Assembly (NCBI GenBank): GCA_018697205.1
Contig: JABHTG010000072.1
Span: 1 to 55,385, forward strand
Length of the DNA: 55,385 nucleotides
From: Nitrospina sp.
GTDB lineage: Bacteria; Nitrospinota; Nitrospinia; Nitrospinales; VA-1
Reading direction: 5' to 3'
Numbering within the stretch: the stretch's first letter is position 1; each line of letters opens with the position of its first letter. The position numbers and the translations under genes were made by a program. Positions 1 to 8,097 of the stretch are shown here, piece by piece. Below the pieces are notes generated by a model that saw nothing but the letters and a program-made list of their open reading frames with translations, searched no databases and was not told the origin of the DNA.

Positions 1-254
1 AATAATGGTCCCTCGCTAAGGTCACTCACTTTGCCATTTGTAACCCGAATCTTTCTTTCGCTAACAGCATCTTCCATCGTGGTCCACACATCCCTGAGAG
101 CCATATCTATTTTAATAAAATTTTCCCTTCCTGAATCAAATGCATTGGCAAAAACACGTGTGTGAAAACAGAGAAGTTCAAATGCATCACCAAATCCCCA
201 GCTATCAGAATGCTCAAGCTTTCCAAGTAGAGTTAAATAACTAGATTCATTCAT
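1..254 (-). CDS. Hypothetical protein, C-terminus cut by window edge
   Basis: An open frame starts with ATG at 254 and runs without a stop to base 3, giving about 84 codons; the end lies outside the window. AGGG stands a few bases before the start and can serve as ribosome binding site. The visible part is soluble and acidic-to-neutral, rich in aromatic residues (a GDAFELLCFHTRVFANAF stretch near residues 23-40), with no recognised domain. It lies just downstream of the integrase gene on the same strand and is probably cargo of the same integrated element. I do not recognise the family. Confidence 0.5.
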   Translation of the reverse strand, partial: MNESSYLTLLGKLEHSDSWGFGDAFELLCFHTRVFANAFDSGRENFIKIDMALRDVWTTMEDAVSERKIRVTNGKVSDLSEGPL

Positions 255-316
255 TGCCCTAACCTTTTAAATTAAATAAAAGTTTTGGTCCAACTAATAT
301 AGATAATGCAATAAAG

Positions 317-1732
317 TTATTTTTTTTTAGTAAAATCCCTTAAATTATGCAACTTTAAATACTCTTCATAGGTCATTGTATCGCTATCTTCACCTATTTT
401 ATTGTTAGGAAGAACTTTCTTCGATTTTTCTCTCTTACGTTTCTTAGGAAGAACTGTCTTGGGTTCGGTTTTCTTTTGAGTAGCAAGAATTTTCTTTAGG
501 CCTCTATCCCAAGCTAGCATGGCGACTTGTTTCTCTTTATCATACTCATATCTATCGTAAACTGCTGTAACATCTCGGTCGGCATGATTAAGTATTTTTT
601 TTAGGACTAATCTGTCCACTCCAGACTTTGTCATCATGCTAGCAACAGTTCTCCTTAAATCATGTGGTGTGAAATTATCTAGATTAAAAATATTTGTTTG
701 TTTAGTTTTTAAATTATTAGTTAGATTATTTCGGAGGGCACGGTCAACCGCTGACCCTAATATCGGGTACATACCCACTTTTCTTTCAGGGTTTTTTTTG
801 GTGTGCCCAACGGGAGAGGCAAATAAAAATTGATATTGACCCGTAATTTTCTTTAACTCATTAAGGATTTCCATTGATATAGAAGTTAAAGGAACACGGT
901 GGGTCAGTTGGTTTTTAGATTTTACTGATGGGATAGTCCACCATTTACTTTTAAGATCAAATTCGTTCCACTCGGCACTAAGTACCTCGTTTTTGCGTTG
1001 GCCAGTAATTAATAGAAATTTCAGAGCCAATCTTATTTCCTGCGACATCTTGGTATCATCCAATTTTTCCCAGAAAACTTTTATTTCATCTTCTGTTAAG
1101 TATCTTTCTCTTCTGTTTTCTTTAGAGGGAGAAGGAATTTGTACACAAGGAGAGGCATCAATAATATCCCTACCTACTGCAAAGTTGAACATTTTTCGAG
1201 TGACAGCTAATACTCGGTTGGCTGTTATTGTTGCACCTCGTTCTACAATCGTGTCTAAAAGAAGAACAATGTCTCTTCGTCGAATGTCTTTGGCTTTTTT
1301 GCGTCCGAATGCGGGAAGAATATCTTTGTTTAGAAGTCGCTCATCTTCTTTCCATGACCGTTCTTTCTTTTTTACCTTTGCCCACTTTTCAATATATTCA
1401 TCAACTAGGTCACCTACGGTTAATGCATTTCGATCAGCAATTTTTTTCGTTAGCTTTTGGGTAGCAGGATCGATGTCTTGTTCGACTTGGGAAAGGGATT
1501 GGCTGGCGATAGACCGTGCTTCGGTGAGAGACACCGTGGGATATTTACCTATTGTTAAGACCCTGTTTCGTCGTTCCTCCGCTTCGCCGAAGCGGTATTC
1601 TAAAAAAAAGGATTTACGGCCAGAGGGTTCAATGCGGAGGCCAAAGCCTCTTCCTCCATCCTCGAATAGAATTGTACGTTGATTTGTGGGCTTGAGACCC
1701 TTTATCTGGGCATCTGTGAATCGTTTAGCCAT
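317..1732 (-). CDS. Tyrosine-type site-specific integrase (P4-like)
   Basis: A 471-residue tyrosine recombinase that would integrate and excise a genomic island at a tRNA gene. Residues 1-90 match the arm-DNA-binding domain of P4-type integrases (DUF4102-like, with FGLRIEPSGRKSFFLEYR). Residues about 105-190 form the SAM-like core-binding domain, and the catalytic domain follows. Expected active-site residues are visible: R246 in TGQR, H357 and R360 in HDLRR, H383 in LNHAD and Tyr392 in VYDRY. The C-terminus beyond residue 420 is a Lys-rich tail, longer than usual. The ATG at 1732 lies 8 bp from an AGG and inside an inverted repeat. A tRNA 3'-end fragment sits 160 bp behind the start, the usual int/att layout, so the element body should extend leftwards. 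Confidence 0.95.
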   Translation of the reverse strand: MAKRFTDAQIKGLKPTNQRTILFEDGGRGFGLRIEPSGRKSFFLEYRFGEAEERRNRVLTIGKYPTVSLTEARSIASQSLSQVEQDIDPATQKLTKKIADRNALTVGDLVDEYIEKWAKVKKKERSWKEDERLLNKDILPAFGRKKAKDIRRRDIVLLLDTIVERGATITANRVLAVTRKMFNFAVGRDIIDASPCVQIPSPSKENRRERYLTEDEIKVFWEKLDDTKMSQEIRLALKFLLITGQRKNEVLSAEWNEFDLKSKWWTIPSVKSKNQLTHRVPLTSISMEILNELKKITGQYQFLFASPVGHTKKNPERKVGMYPILGSAVDRALRNNLTNNLKTKQTNIFNLDNFTPHDLRRTVASMMTKSGVDRLVLKKILNHADRDVTAVYDRYEYDKEKQVAMLAWDRGLKKILATQKKTEPKTVLPKKRKREKSKKVLPNNKIGEDSDTMTYEEYLKLHNLRDFTKKK

Positions 1733-1733
1733 A

Positions 1734-1792
1734 ATTGCCTATATGAAACTCTACCGTATAGGCAATATAGGTTTAATACCCTGAAATGTCAA
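1734..1792 (-). promoter_or_regulatory. Integrase promoter with overlapping perfect inverted repeat
   Basis: On the minus strand, TTGACA (1792-1787) and TATATT (1769-1764) are separated by 17 bp, a near-consensus sigma70 promoter that would start around 1757. A perfect 10-bp inverted repeat, ATTGCCTATA at 1734-1743 and TATAGGCAAT at 1757-1766, has a 13-bp spacer. One arm overlaps the -10 box and start site; the other covers the AGG before the integrase ATG. It could be a repressor or excisionase operator, or a structure hiding the ribosome binding site. Promoter and repeat are seen directly; the regulator is unknown. Confidence 0.7.
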
Positions 1793-1800
1793 GAATCGAC

Positions 1801-1829
1801 TTGAACAATATAAATCATTTATATATAAT
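1801..1829 (+). promoter_or_regulatory. Divergent sigma70-type promoter reading toward the tRNA fragment
   Basis: TTGAAC at 1801-1806 and a perfect TATAAT at 1824-1829 are 17 bp apart on the plus strand. Transcription would start near 1836 and run through the tRNA-like fragment at 1892-1940 toward the radical SAM gene. Its -35 box lies only 9 bp from that of the integrase promoter, so the two are back to back and probably compete. Confidence 0.55.
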
Positions 1830-1870
1830 ACTTTAAGCTAATATTTTTATTGCTTAAGATTTCTTAAAGT
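1830..1870. repeat. Repeated CTTTAAG/CTTAAG motifs, possible integrase arm sites
   Basis: Three related words sit in 41 bp: ACTTTAAGC at 1830-1838, GCTTAAG at 1852-1858 and CTTAAAGT at 1863-1870. The first and third are inverted copies of each other. Short repeated sites between the int start and the tRNA core are what integrase arm-binding or excisionase sites look like. The region is AT-rich, so some of this may be chance. Confidence 0.4.
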
Positions 1871-1891
1871 TTCAGATTATTACAATATTGT

Positions 1892-1940
1892 CTGATTCTT
1901 AATCAGTAGGTCAGCGGTTCAATTCCGCCCGCTAGCTCCA
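1892..1940 (+). other. tRNA 3'-end fragment, probable attachment site (copy A)
   Basis: This reads as the anticodon arm to CCA end of a tRNA. CTGATTCTTAATCAG gives a short anticodon stem with loop TTCTTAA (anticodon CTT if genuine, Lys-like). AGGTC follows as variable loop, then a T-arm with GCGG-TTCAATT-CCGC, and GCTAGCTCCA at the end. No matching 5' half, D-arm or acceptor partner precedes it, so it is not a complete tRNA gene. Its place behind the integrase start fits an att site left by integration into a tRNA 3' end. An intact tRNA would then be expected left of the window. The tRNA identity is uncertain. Confidence 0.7.
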
Positions 1941-2168
1941 TATAATACAATCGGTTACGAGACTTTCCTCGTAGCCTATTTTTGTTATGTACTCGCTATG
2001 TACTCAAGTACGGTAAGGGAATATCCAAGACTATTTAAGCCACTACGCTGGTACCTCCATATTAATAAATAAGCCAAATAATATCTAATCTCAGAATACA
2101 CCCTTCTCTGATACAATCTGTCTGCCAATCATTTACTTATTTAATAAACAGTTGGGAGGTTTAATCTA

Positions 2169-2237
2169 ATGACTTCGGATAGTGACGATGAAATGAAAAG
2201 AGAGCTAGAACGTCTCCGGGCAGAAAATGAAAAATAA
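2169..2237 (+). CDS. 22-codon ORF overlapping the radical SAM start
   Basis: ATG at 2169 is preceded by GGGAGG with 9-10 bp spacing, the strongest ribosome binding site in the area. The peptide is charged and helix-prone, ending in KRELERLRAENEK. It stops at 2235-2237, overlapping the ATG of the next gene (2227) in another frame. Its sequence resembles the N-terminal coiled coil of a small conserved bacterial protein, so it may be the broken start of such a gene. It may instead be a leader peptide that couples translation to the radical SAM gene. Confidence 0.45.
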   Translation: MTSDSDDEMKRELERLRAENEK

Positions 2238-3990
2238 AAAAAAGTTTAGTCTTGTTTTAGTTAAACCTTCTCATTACGACGACGATGGTTATGTGATTCA
2301 GTGGTTTCGCTCGTCAATGCCAGCAAATTCACTAGCTTGTCTTTACGGTTTAGCAGTTGAATGCGATAAAGAGAAAGTATTAGGGGAAAATGTTGAAATA
2401 GAAATTCACGCTTTTGACGAAGCAAATACCCATATCAATACGAAAAAAATTACTTCTATTATAGAGAGTGCAGATGACGGAATGTTGATGCTTGTCGGCG
2501 TACAAACAAATCAATTTCCTCGTTCATTAGACATTGCCGAACCATTGCGCGCAAAGGGTATTAAAGTTGTTGTTGGTGGTTTCCATGTATCGGGGGTGAT
2601 GTCAATGCTCAAGGAACCCGATAATTTTATTCAAAAAGCCTTAGACATTGGTGTTTCAATTTTTTCAGGCGAAGCTGAAGGTCGACTCGGACAAGTTTTA
2701 ATTGATGCGGCTAGCGACAAACTTGACCCAATTTATAACTTTTTAGACGATTTACCAGATATTGATAATGTTGCAATGCCTTTACTCCCTACAGAAAGAA
2801 TTCGTCTAACGGCAGGCTCAACGACGAGTTTTGACGCTGGACGTGGTTGCCCTTTTACTTGCTCATTCTGCACTATTATAAATGTTCAAGGACACAAATC
2901 GCGAGACCGCTCAATCGAAAGCATCGAAAATATTATTCGTGAAAATGTAAAACAAGGTTTAAGTTCATTTTTCATCTCAGACGATGACTTTGCGCGAAAT
3001 AAAAACTGGGAAGGCATTTTAGATAAATTTATTGAATTGCGTGAAGTTCATAAACTAAAAATTAGTTTTACTATTCAAGTAGATACGCTTTGCTATAATT
3101 TACCAGGTTTTATCGAAAAATCAGGACGCGCAGGAGTCAAAAGGGCTTTCATCGGTTTAGAAAATATAAATCCGGATTCACTTCTGGGGGCAAGTAAACG
3201 GCAAAATAAAATTACTGACTATCGCGCAATGCTTCTCGCTTGGAAAAAAGTAGGAGTTATAACTTGTTGCGGTTATATTTTAGGTTTTCCTAATGACACA
3301 CAAGAATCAATTTTACGCGATATCGAAATTATAAAAAGAGAACTACCTGTAGATTTGCTTGAATTTTTTTACCTTACGCCCTTTCCTGGTTCAGAGGACC
3401 ATAAAAAATTACACGCTATTGGAACTGAGATGGACAAAGATTTAAATATGTACGATGCAAATCACCCCGTTACCGCGCACCCAAAAATGTCAAAGGAAAA
3501 CTGGGAAGACGCTTGTCACAAAGCTTGGGAAAATTATTATACTTATGAGCATGCAGAAATACTTATAAAACGAGCGATTGCAACCGGTACAAGTTCAAGC
3601 AAAACAATGGGGTTAATCACTTGGTTTAAGGGATGCATTCATATCGAAAACGTACACCCTCTCGAAGGTGGGTTTTTTCGCCGTAAGTCACGTAAAGAAC
3701 GGCGTCATACCTTCCCAATTGAACCACCTTTTATTTTTTATCCTAAATATTTTTCTGAAATTATTTGGAAACACTTTTGCTGGGTTTTGCTTGTCATAAG
3801 AATGCGCCTAATATGTAAACAAGTACGTAACGACCCAAAAAATAGCGAGTATATGGATTTAGCTCTAGAGCCTTTGATCGAAAATGAAACCGAAACTCTC
3901 GAGCTTTTTCAGTCTGAATCAGCCAAGAAATTCGTTACAAAACAAGAACGCTTCAAAAAAATGCAGCATGGAGAAACACTAGCGACCTGA
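2227..3990 (+). CDS. B12-binding domain radical SAM protein
   Basis: 587 residues. The N-terminal ~170 residues have the layout of a cobalamin-binding domain (LVGVQTNQFPRS, VVVGGFHVS), though no DxHxxG motif is clear. The radical SAM core follows, with the [4Fe-4S] cysteines C208, C212 and C215 in RGCPFTCSFC. A later segment (GYILGFPNDTQESI, FFYLTPFPGSEDH) is typical of the HpnJ/BchE-like class of B12-dependent radical SAM enzymes, which methylate or rearrange lipids and tetrapyrroles. About 200 C-terminal residues are not recognised. The substrate is unknown: no partner enzyme, methyltransferase or lipid gene is adjacent. The weak own Shine-Dalgarno sequence suggests coupling to the 22-codon ORF it overlaps. 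It lies between the two tRNA fragments and is probably acquired. Confidence 0.85.
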   Translation: MKNKKKFSLVLVKPSHYDDDGYVIQWFRSSMPANSLACLYGLAVECDKEKVLGENVEIEIHAFDEANTHINTKKITSIIESADDGMLMLVGVQTNQFPRSLDIAEPLRAKGIKVVVGGFHVSGVMSMLKEPDNFIQKALDIGVSIFSGEAEGRLGQVLIDAASDKLDPIYNFLDDLPDIDNVAMPLLPTERIRLTAGSTTSFDAGRGCPFTCSFCTIINVQGHKSRDRSIESIENIIRENVKQGLSSFFISDDDFARNKNWEGILDKFIELREVHKLKISFTIQVDTLCYNLPGFIEKSGRAGVKRAFIGLENINPDSLLGASKRQNKITDYRAMLLAWKKVGVITCCGYILGFPNDTQESILRDIEIIKRELPVDLLEFFYLTPFPGSEDHKKLHAIGTEMDKDLNMYDANHPVTAHPKMSKENWEDACHKAWENYYTYEHAEILIKRAIATGTSSSKTMGLITWFKGCIHIENVHPLEGGFFRRKSRKERRHTFPIEPPFIFYPKYFSEIIWKHFCWVLLVIRMRLICKQVRNDPKNSEYMDLALEPLIENETETLELFQSESAKKFVTKQERFKKMQHGETLAT

Positions 3991-4183
3991 GATATTTATT
4001 TCAAAATCAAGCCAAAGTTAATTTACGGATTCATAGACTATTTTATGTAAGAAATAAATACCGAATAATATATAAGGATTTCTTAAAAAAATACTCTGTG
4101 TAAAATTTAGTTCTTTATATCTTTTTTGATATATTCTATGACTATAAAATTTGTAGTTTCTTTAAATTATTTATGAGGTCACA

Positions 4184-4609
4184 ATGTCTGGAGTAAAAAA
4201 GTTGCTTGGTATAAGTATAGTTATTTTCGTTCTATTTTTTTTAGGTTATGCTGACGCTGACAGTAGTCAGTTTACTAAAATTGATGTAAAAATAGGTATT
4301 GGTAAAGAAGCTGTTTCGGGAAAAGAGGTGAGTGTTCATTATACGGGATGGCTTTTCGATAAATCTTCCATCGATAATAAAGGAATAAAGTTTGACAGTT
4401 CCCGTGATCGCCCGGGAAATTTTACTTTTCCATTAGGGGCTGGGCGCGTTATCAAAGGCTGGGACCAAGGCGTGCTGGGCATGAAAGTAGGTGGACAAAG
4501 GACTTTAATCATTCCTTCATCTATGGGTTATGGTACGCGCGGTGCCGGAAATATTATTCCACCAAATGCTACTTTGATTTTTGATATCGAATTATTGGGA
4601 GTTCAATAG
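4184..4609 (+). CDS. FKBP-type peptidyl-prolyl cis-trans isomerase, exported
   Basis: 141 residues. An N-terminal hydrophobic segment (about 7-22) followed by ADA is a signal peptide, so the protein should act in the periplasm as a folding helper. The rest is a single FKBP domain: VSVHYTGWLFD, FDSSRDRPGNFTFPLGAG, VIKGWDQGVLGMKVGGQR, IPSSMGYGTRGAG and a final LIFDIELLGVQ. The active-site aromatic and acidic residues of the family are present. GAGGT stands 6 bp before the ATG. It is a stand-alone gene with no operon partner. Confidence 0.95.
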   Translation: MSGVKKLLGISIVIFVLFFLGYADADSSQFTKIDVKIGIGKEAVSGKEVSVHYTGWLFDKSSIDNKGIKFDSSRDRPGNFTFPLGAGRVIKGWDQGVLGMKVGGQRTLIIPSSMGYGTRGAGNIIPPNATLIFDIELLGVQ

Positions 4610-4691
4610 ATAACAGAAGGTTAGGTTGTAAGTAAAGCGTGTTAAAGAATTAGATTTTTTTGCAAAATTTGTTACTAAATTTAATTTTATT

Positions 4692-5600
4692 CTACAAATT
4701 CTGTGCGAGTTTGAGGGCCCTTTCTTTAATTTTTGCATTGGATCCAAACCAAGCTAGGCGTAAACGCGAATCTTGATTACTTCCAAAAACGTGATCAACG
4801 ATGTAGGTTACAGCATTAAGCAAATCCCAAGCAGTAACACAATTAGTTTCCAGGTTTTGACCTGGAGCCTTTGTTATTGCGTCTATTCCTAATTTTGTCT
4901 TTATATTTGCTAATTCATTTATTTCTTTATTTTCAATTGAAGGTAAATTTTTTAAAATTTCCGGTTGAAAAACATCAAACATATAGCGGTTGGCAATCGG
5001 ATTATTTACTTTTTTGTTTATCAGGCATTCTGCATTTTTGGCAAAACCTATAATTGCCTCTCGCCCATGAGTAATTGTTTCTTTGGTTTTTCTAATTATG
5101 TTCTCGTCAAACTTGTGAAACTCCAAGGAAATAAAAGGAAACTGCTTAGTAAAGGGCCTTCGGCATATATTTTTAAAAAAAGTCCTCGCCTTAGATGGTA
5201 TTTGAAGTGTATTTCCACAAGCCGGCCGAAATGCCATAAAGTAGACTTCAATATTATCTCTGTTTTTATTTCGGGAATACAGTAATAGGTAAGCTTTTAC
5301 GCTATCAGCATTCATTAAGGTAAAATCTTCCTTTAAGGTAGCCAATGCCCAGACAATTCTCCCATTATCCAAAGTTCCAATGGTCTCTAGAGGCACACCA
5401 CCGTACTCAGTAAATGATTTGAAGAACTGAAACATCTCTTGATTTGCATAGGATTTAGGCCTACCCGGTCGAACGCCCCCCGTTGGATTCCAGGAGGTCT
5501 CCAAATCTAGTTTGACTTTGTATACCATTTCACGAGGAGAAATATTTGGGTTAATATCAACGCTAAGTCCATACCAAGGTTTCTCGTTAATCCATTCCAT
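4692..5600 (-). CDS. DUF932 (phage/plasmid-like, TIGR03299) protein
   Basis: 302 residues. The pattern fits the DUF932/TIGR03299 family found on phages, plasmids and islands: an N-terminal WYGLSVDINPNISPREM segment; a central GTLDNGRIVWALATLKEDF with a YLLLYS and RPACGNTL segment; and a C-terminal TAWDLLNAVTYIVDH followed by SRLRLAWFGSNAKIKERAL. The biochemical function of the family is not established. The usual phage or plasmid neighbours are absent, so this looks like a stranded accessory gene. It fits the view that 1.9-9.4 kb is an old island. Confidence 0.8.
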   Translation of the reverse strand: MEWINEKPWYGLSVDINPNISPREMVYKVKLDLETSWNPTGGVRPGRPKSYANQEMFQFFKSFTEYGGVPLETIGTLDNGRIVWALATLKEDFTLMNADSVKAYLLLYSRNKNRDNIEVYFMAFRPACGNTLQIPSKARTFFKNICRRPFTKQFPFISLEFHKFDENIIRKTKETITHGREAIIGFAKNAECLINKKVNNPIANRYMFDVFQPEILKNLPSIENKEINELANIKTKLGIDAITKAPGQNLETNCVTAWDLLNAVTYIVDHVFGSNQDSRLRLAWFGSNAKIKERALKLAQNL

Positions 5601-5713
5601 TATTTTGCCTATATAATTTCTGTAAAAATGTACTAGGGTTTTATTTATAAAAGTTGCTAAAAAAAATCTGATTTTGATAGAAGCCTATTAGCTTATTTCC
5701 AAAAGAAGTAATG

Positions 5714-6595
5714 TTATTCATTGAGTAAAGCCTTTAATCCAGAACGATAGTCTGGATATTGAAGATTTATCCCCAATTCTTTTTTAATTTTTTTATTAGA
5801 TACTCGCTTGTTAGCTTGGTAGAAACTACGGGCCATCTCTGAAAGAACAGCTGATTCATATGAAATAGGCTGTAGAGGTTTAATGTTCAAGAGACTGCAT
5901 GCATACTCAATAGCTGCAGAAGGTGGTGAAGGATAATCATCACTTACATTATAGATCGCTCCAGGCCGTATGCTTTGCATGGAAGCTTCAAAAGTTTGCA
6001 CAAGGTCTTCAACATGTATACGAGAAAACATAAGGCCAGGTTTATTAATATTCTTAGCACGTCCCTGTTGAATAGAAACTAAAAGGTTGCGTTCCGGTCC
6101 ATATATCCCTACGCAGCGAAAAATTACAACTGGTAAATTATAGTCCTTTTGGAGTTTAAGCCAGTCAGACTCAACTTCGACACGCCTTTGACCACGGAAA
6201 GTAATTGGCTTTAGAGGGGAAGTCTCATCAACCCATTCTCCGTTTGAATCTCCATAAACTCCAGTTGAAGAAATATAACCAACCCATTTCAAGTGTTTAG
6301 ATTTCAAAAAAATAGAACCAAAATGTTGAAGAACTACATCTCCTGATTCTTGCGGTGGAATAGATATTAAAATATGGGTAGCTTTATGTATCGCATCAAG
6401 AATTTTAGATGAAACTCTGTTGCCATCATATAAATAAACTGAAACGCCTATTTCCTTTATTGACGTGATAGCGTTAGAATCACGATATGAACCGGAAACA
6501 AGCCAATTTTTAGGTATTAATCTTTTAGCTAAAAACTGGGCAGAATAACCTAAGCCAAAACAAAAAAGATTGCCTTGATTGTTAGATTTCAACAT
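5714..6595 (-). CDS. NAD(P)-dependent epimerase/dehydratase-like SDR protein
   Basis: 293 residues. The Rossmann start is FCFGLGYSAQFLAKRL near residues 11-26, with a GxGYxA dinucleotide loop as in YeeZ-type extended SDR proteins. Further landmarks are YISSTGVYGDSNGEWVDE (Tyr of the SDR active site in VYG), VIFRCVGIYGPERN and the C-terminal YNVSDDYPSPPSAAIEYA. These atypical epimerases bind NAD(P), but their substrates are mostly unknown. It is a single gene between DUF932 and the dioxygenase. The ATG at 6595 lies in an AT-rich leader without a strong Shine-Dalgarno. Confidence 0.85.
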   Translation of the reverse strand: MLKSNNQGNLFCFGLGYSAQFLAKRLIPKNWLVSGSYRDSNAITSIKEIGVSVYLYDGNRVSSKILDAIHKATHILISIPPQESGDVVLQHFGSIFLKSKHLKWVGYISSTGVYGDSNGEWVDETSPLKPITFRGQRRVEVESDWLKLQKDYNLPVVIFRCVGIYGPERNLLVSIQQGRAKNINKPGLMFSRIHVEDLVQTFEASMQSIRPGAIYNVSDDYPSPPSAAIEYACSLLNIKPLQPISYESAVLSEMARSFYQANKRVSNKKIKKELGINLQYPDYRSGLKALLNE

Positions 6596-6848
6596 TATTT
6601 TCTTAAAAAGTTTAAATAAATTATGGTTAATCTATTTAACAAAATAAAAATTAAAACAAATTAAGCTTTCTACAAAAATACTATTACAATGCCAACAAGA
6701 TTAGAAAAATATAGGCCCTAAAATTTCATCAAACTTATTATATTATTTGGATAAAATATAATTTTTATTATTTCATGTCAAAACTTGTGATGATATAAAA
6801 AAATTTATTAACTAACTAGAGTAGGCTAGTAATAGTCTTAATTATCAT

Positions 6849-7517
6849 ATGAATGGGAAAAATAATTTTAATCAACGAAGAAGAAATTTTTTAAAAGGAT
6901 TCTTAACATTAGGGGCATTAATTACTACTGATTGGCTAGCGCCTTCTTTTGTTTATTCAAGCTGTGAGCTCACCCCTCGAGAATCATCGGGGCCTTTTTA
7001 CCCATTAAATTATCCGGATGATAAAGACAATGATTTAACCTATTTGAAAGATAAGTCTAAAAAAGCTAAGGGAGAAATTATATATATAAATGGAATTGTG
7101 CAGGGTGAAAACTGTGAGCCGGTTTCAAAGGCTATCATTGAAATTTGGCAGGCATGTTCTACAGGTCGATACAATCATCCGGAAGATAGAAATCGGGCTA
7201 AACTAGATCCTAATTTTCAGTATTGGGGGAAGGCTATTACTAACGAAAATGGAGAATACAGCTTTAAAACTATCAAGCCCGGTTCTTACCCTGCAAGTTG
7301 GTTTTGGACTCGTCCTCCTCATATACATTTTACAGTTAGATCATCAAATCATAGCCAACTAACGACACAAATGTATTTTTCAGATGAGTCCTTAAATCTT
7401 AAAGACAGACTTCTTCAAAATCACTCAAAAAAAGAACAACAAAAATGTGTTGTAACCTTTTATCAGAAGAAACAAAAAAAAATAGGTCAGTTTAATTTAA
7501 CTCTACAAAATTTATAA
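6849..7517 (+). CDS. Tat-exported intradiol ring-cleavage dioxygenase-like protein
   Basis: 222 residues. The N-terminus has a twin-arginine signal, RRRNFLKG at residues 10-17, then a hydrophobic stretch and a probable cleavage site near 36-38. The mature part is the beta-sandwich of protocatechuate 3,4-dioxygenase-type enzymes, which open catechol rings between the hydroxyls using non-haem Fe(III). The four iron ligands are all visible: Tyr108 (GRY), Tyr147 (PGSYP), His158 and His160 (RPPHIHF). It is shorter than classic PcaH and single-subunit. No catechol pathway gene is adjacent, so the substrate is unknown; related secreted proteins act outside the cytoplasm. Export after cofactor loading fits a Tat route. 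Confidence 0.88.
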   Translation: MNGKNNFNQRRRNFLKGFLTLGALITTDWLAPSFVYSSCELTPRESSGPFYPLNYPDDKDNDLTYLKDKSKKAKGEIIYINGIVQGENCEPVSKAIIEIWQACSTGRYNHPEDRNRAKLDPNFQYWGKAITNENGEYSFKTIKPGSYPASWFWTRPPHIHFTVRSSNHSQLTTQMYFSDESLNLKDRLLQNHSKKEQQKCVVTFYQKKQKKIGQFNLTLQNL

Positions 7518-7618
7518 TATTCATTATTTAGCGTGCGAGCGTTTTCGACTTAATTAAAGTTTAAGAAATCACATCGATAAAACCTAACAAATGAAGTCAT
7601 TAATAAAAAAATCAAGGT

Positions 7619-7951
7619 TTAAAAATTTTTACCGGCATTTATTAGTCGTATTTTTTCCCTCATATTTTTTTTTCCTCTATATAGCTTGCTTTGGCATTCA
7701 TATGAGCAGTAGATGCTATATTTGTGGCGAGGATGAAATACCATTTTACATACACAACATTGCTTATCATAAAAGTTCACTTTAGCCCCCGTAGCTGCTT
7801 TGGGTTCTTTCATTTTTTTGAGATATGATATGGCTCGCTTAGTTGGCTTTTGATTAAGAAAATTATTAGTAACCTTTGAGAAGTCTTCATTTTTTTTTAA
7901 AATTTTTTTAAGATTTCCATTTTTATCATAAACTTTACAGTCGTAAGTCAT
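7619..7951 (-). CDS. Small zinc-ribbon-like hypothetical protein
   Basis: 110 residues, basic. The N-terminal 30 residues (CKVYDKNGNLKKI) resemble those of the small protein at 8257-8445. The C-terminal part has CCVC then, 17 residues on, CSYEC, a possible Cys4 zinc site in a short zinc-finger fold. AGGGTG stands before the ATG at 7951. The function is unknown; small Cys4 proteins often bind nucleic acid. The opposite-strand frame here is a shadow. Confidence 0.55.
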   Translation of the reverse strand: MTYDCKVYDKNGNLKKILKKNEDFSKVTNNFLNQKPTKRAISYLKKMKEPKAATGAKVNFYDKQCCVCKMVFHPRHKYSIYCSYECQSKLYRGKKNMREKIRLINAGKNF

Positions 7952-8097
7952 TGTTCACCCTAAAATCAATTATTTATTTAATAAACTTCTTCTTAGCAGC
8001 TTTTTTTATAAATAAGTAATCACAGTCAATTAATTTATACTGTTCTTCAGTCTAGTTTTATAGTTTTTACAATATTTTATTTTAAATATTCTTTGAA

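Noticed and set aside
993-1682. 229-codon plus-strand frame
   Set aside because: It lies wholly inside the integrase gene on the other strand, has no ribosome binding site and a Ser/Arg-rich antisense composition.
7591-7785. 64-codon plus-strand frame
   Set aside because: It overlaps the Cys4 protein gene on the minus strand, and its Cys-rich piece is a mirror of that gene.
7976-8048. Minus-strand frame ending in KKAAKKKFIK
   Set aside because: The peptide looks protein-like, but it begins right after a TAG and contains no usable start codon; perhaps a remnant.
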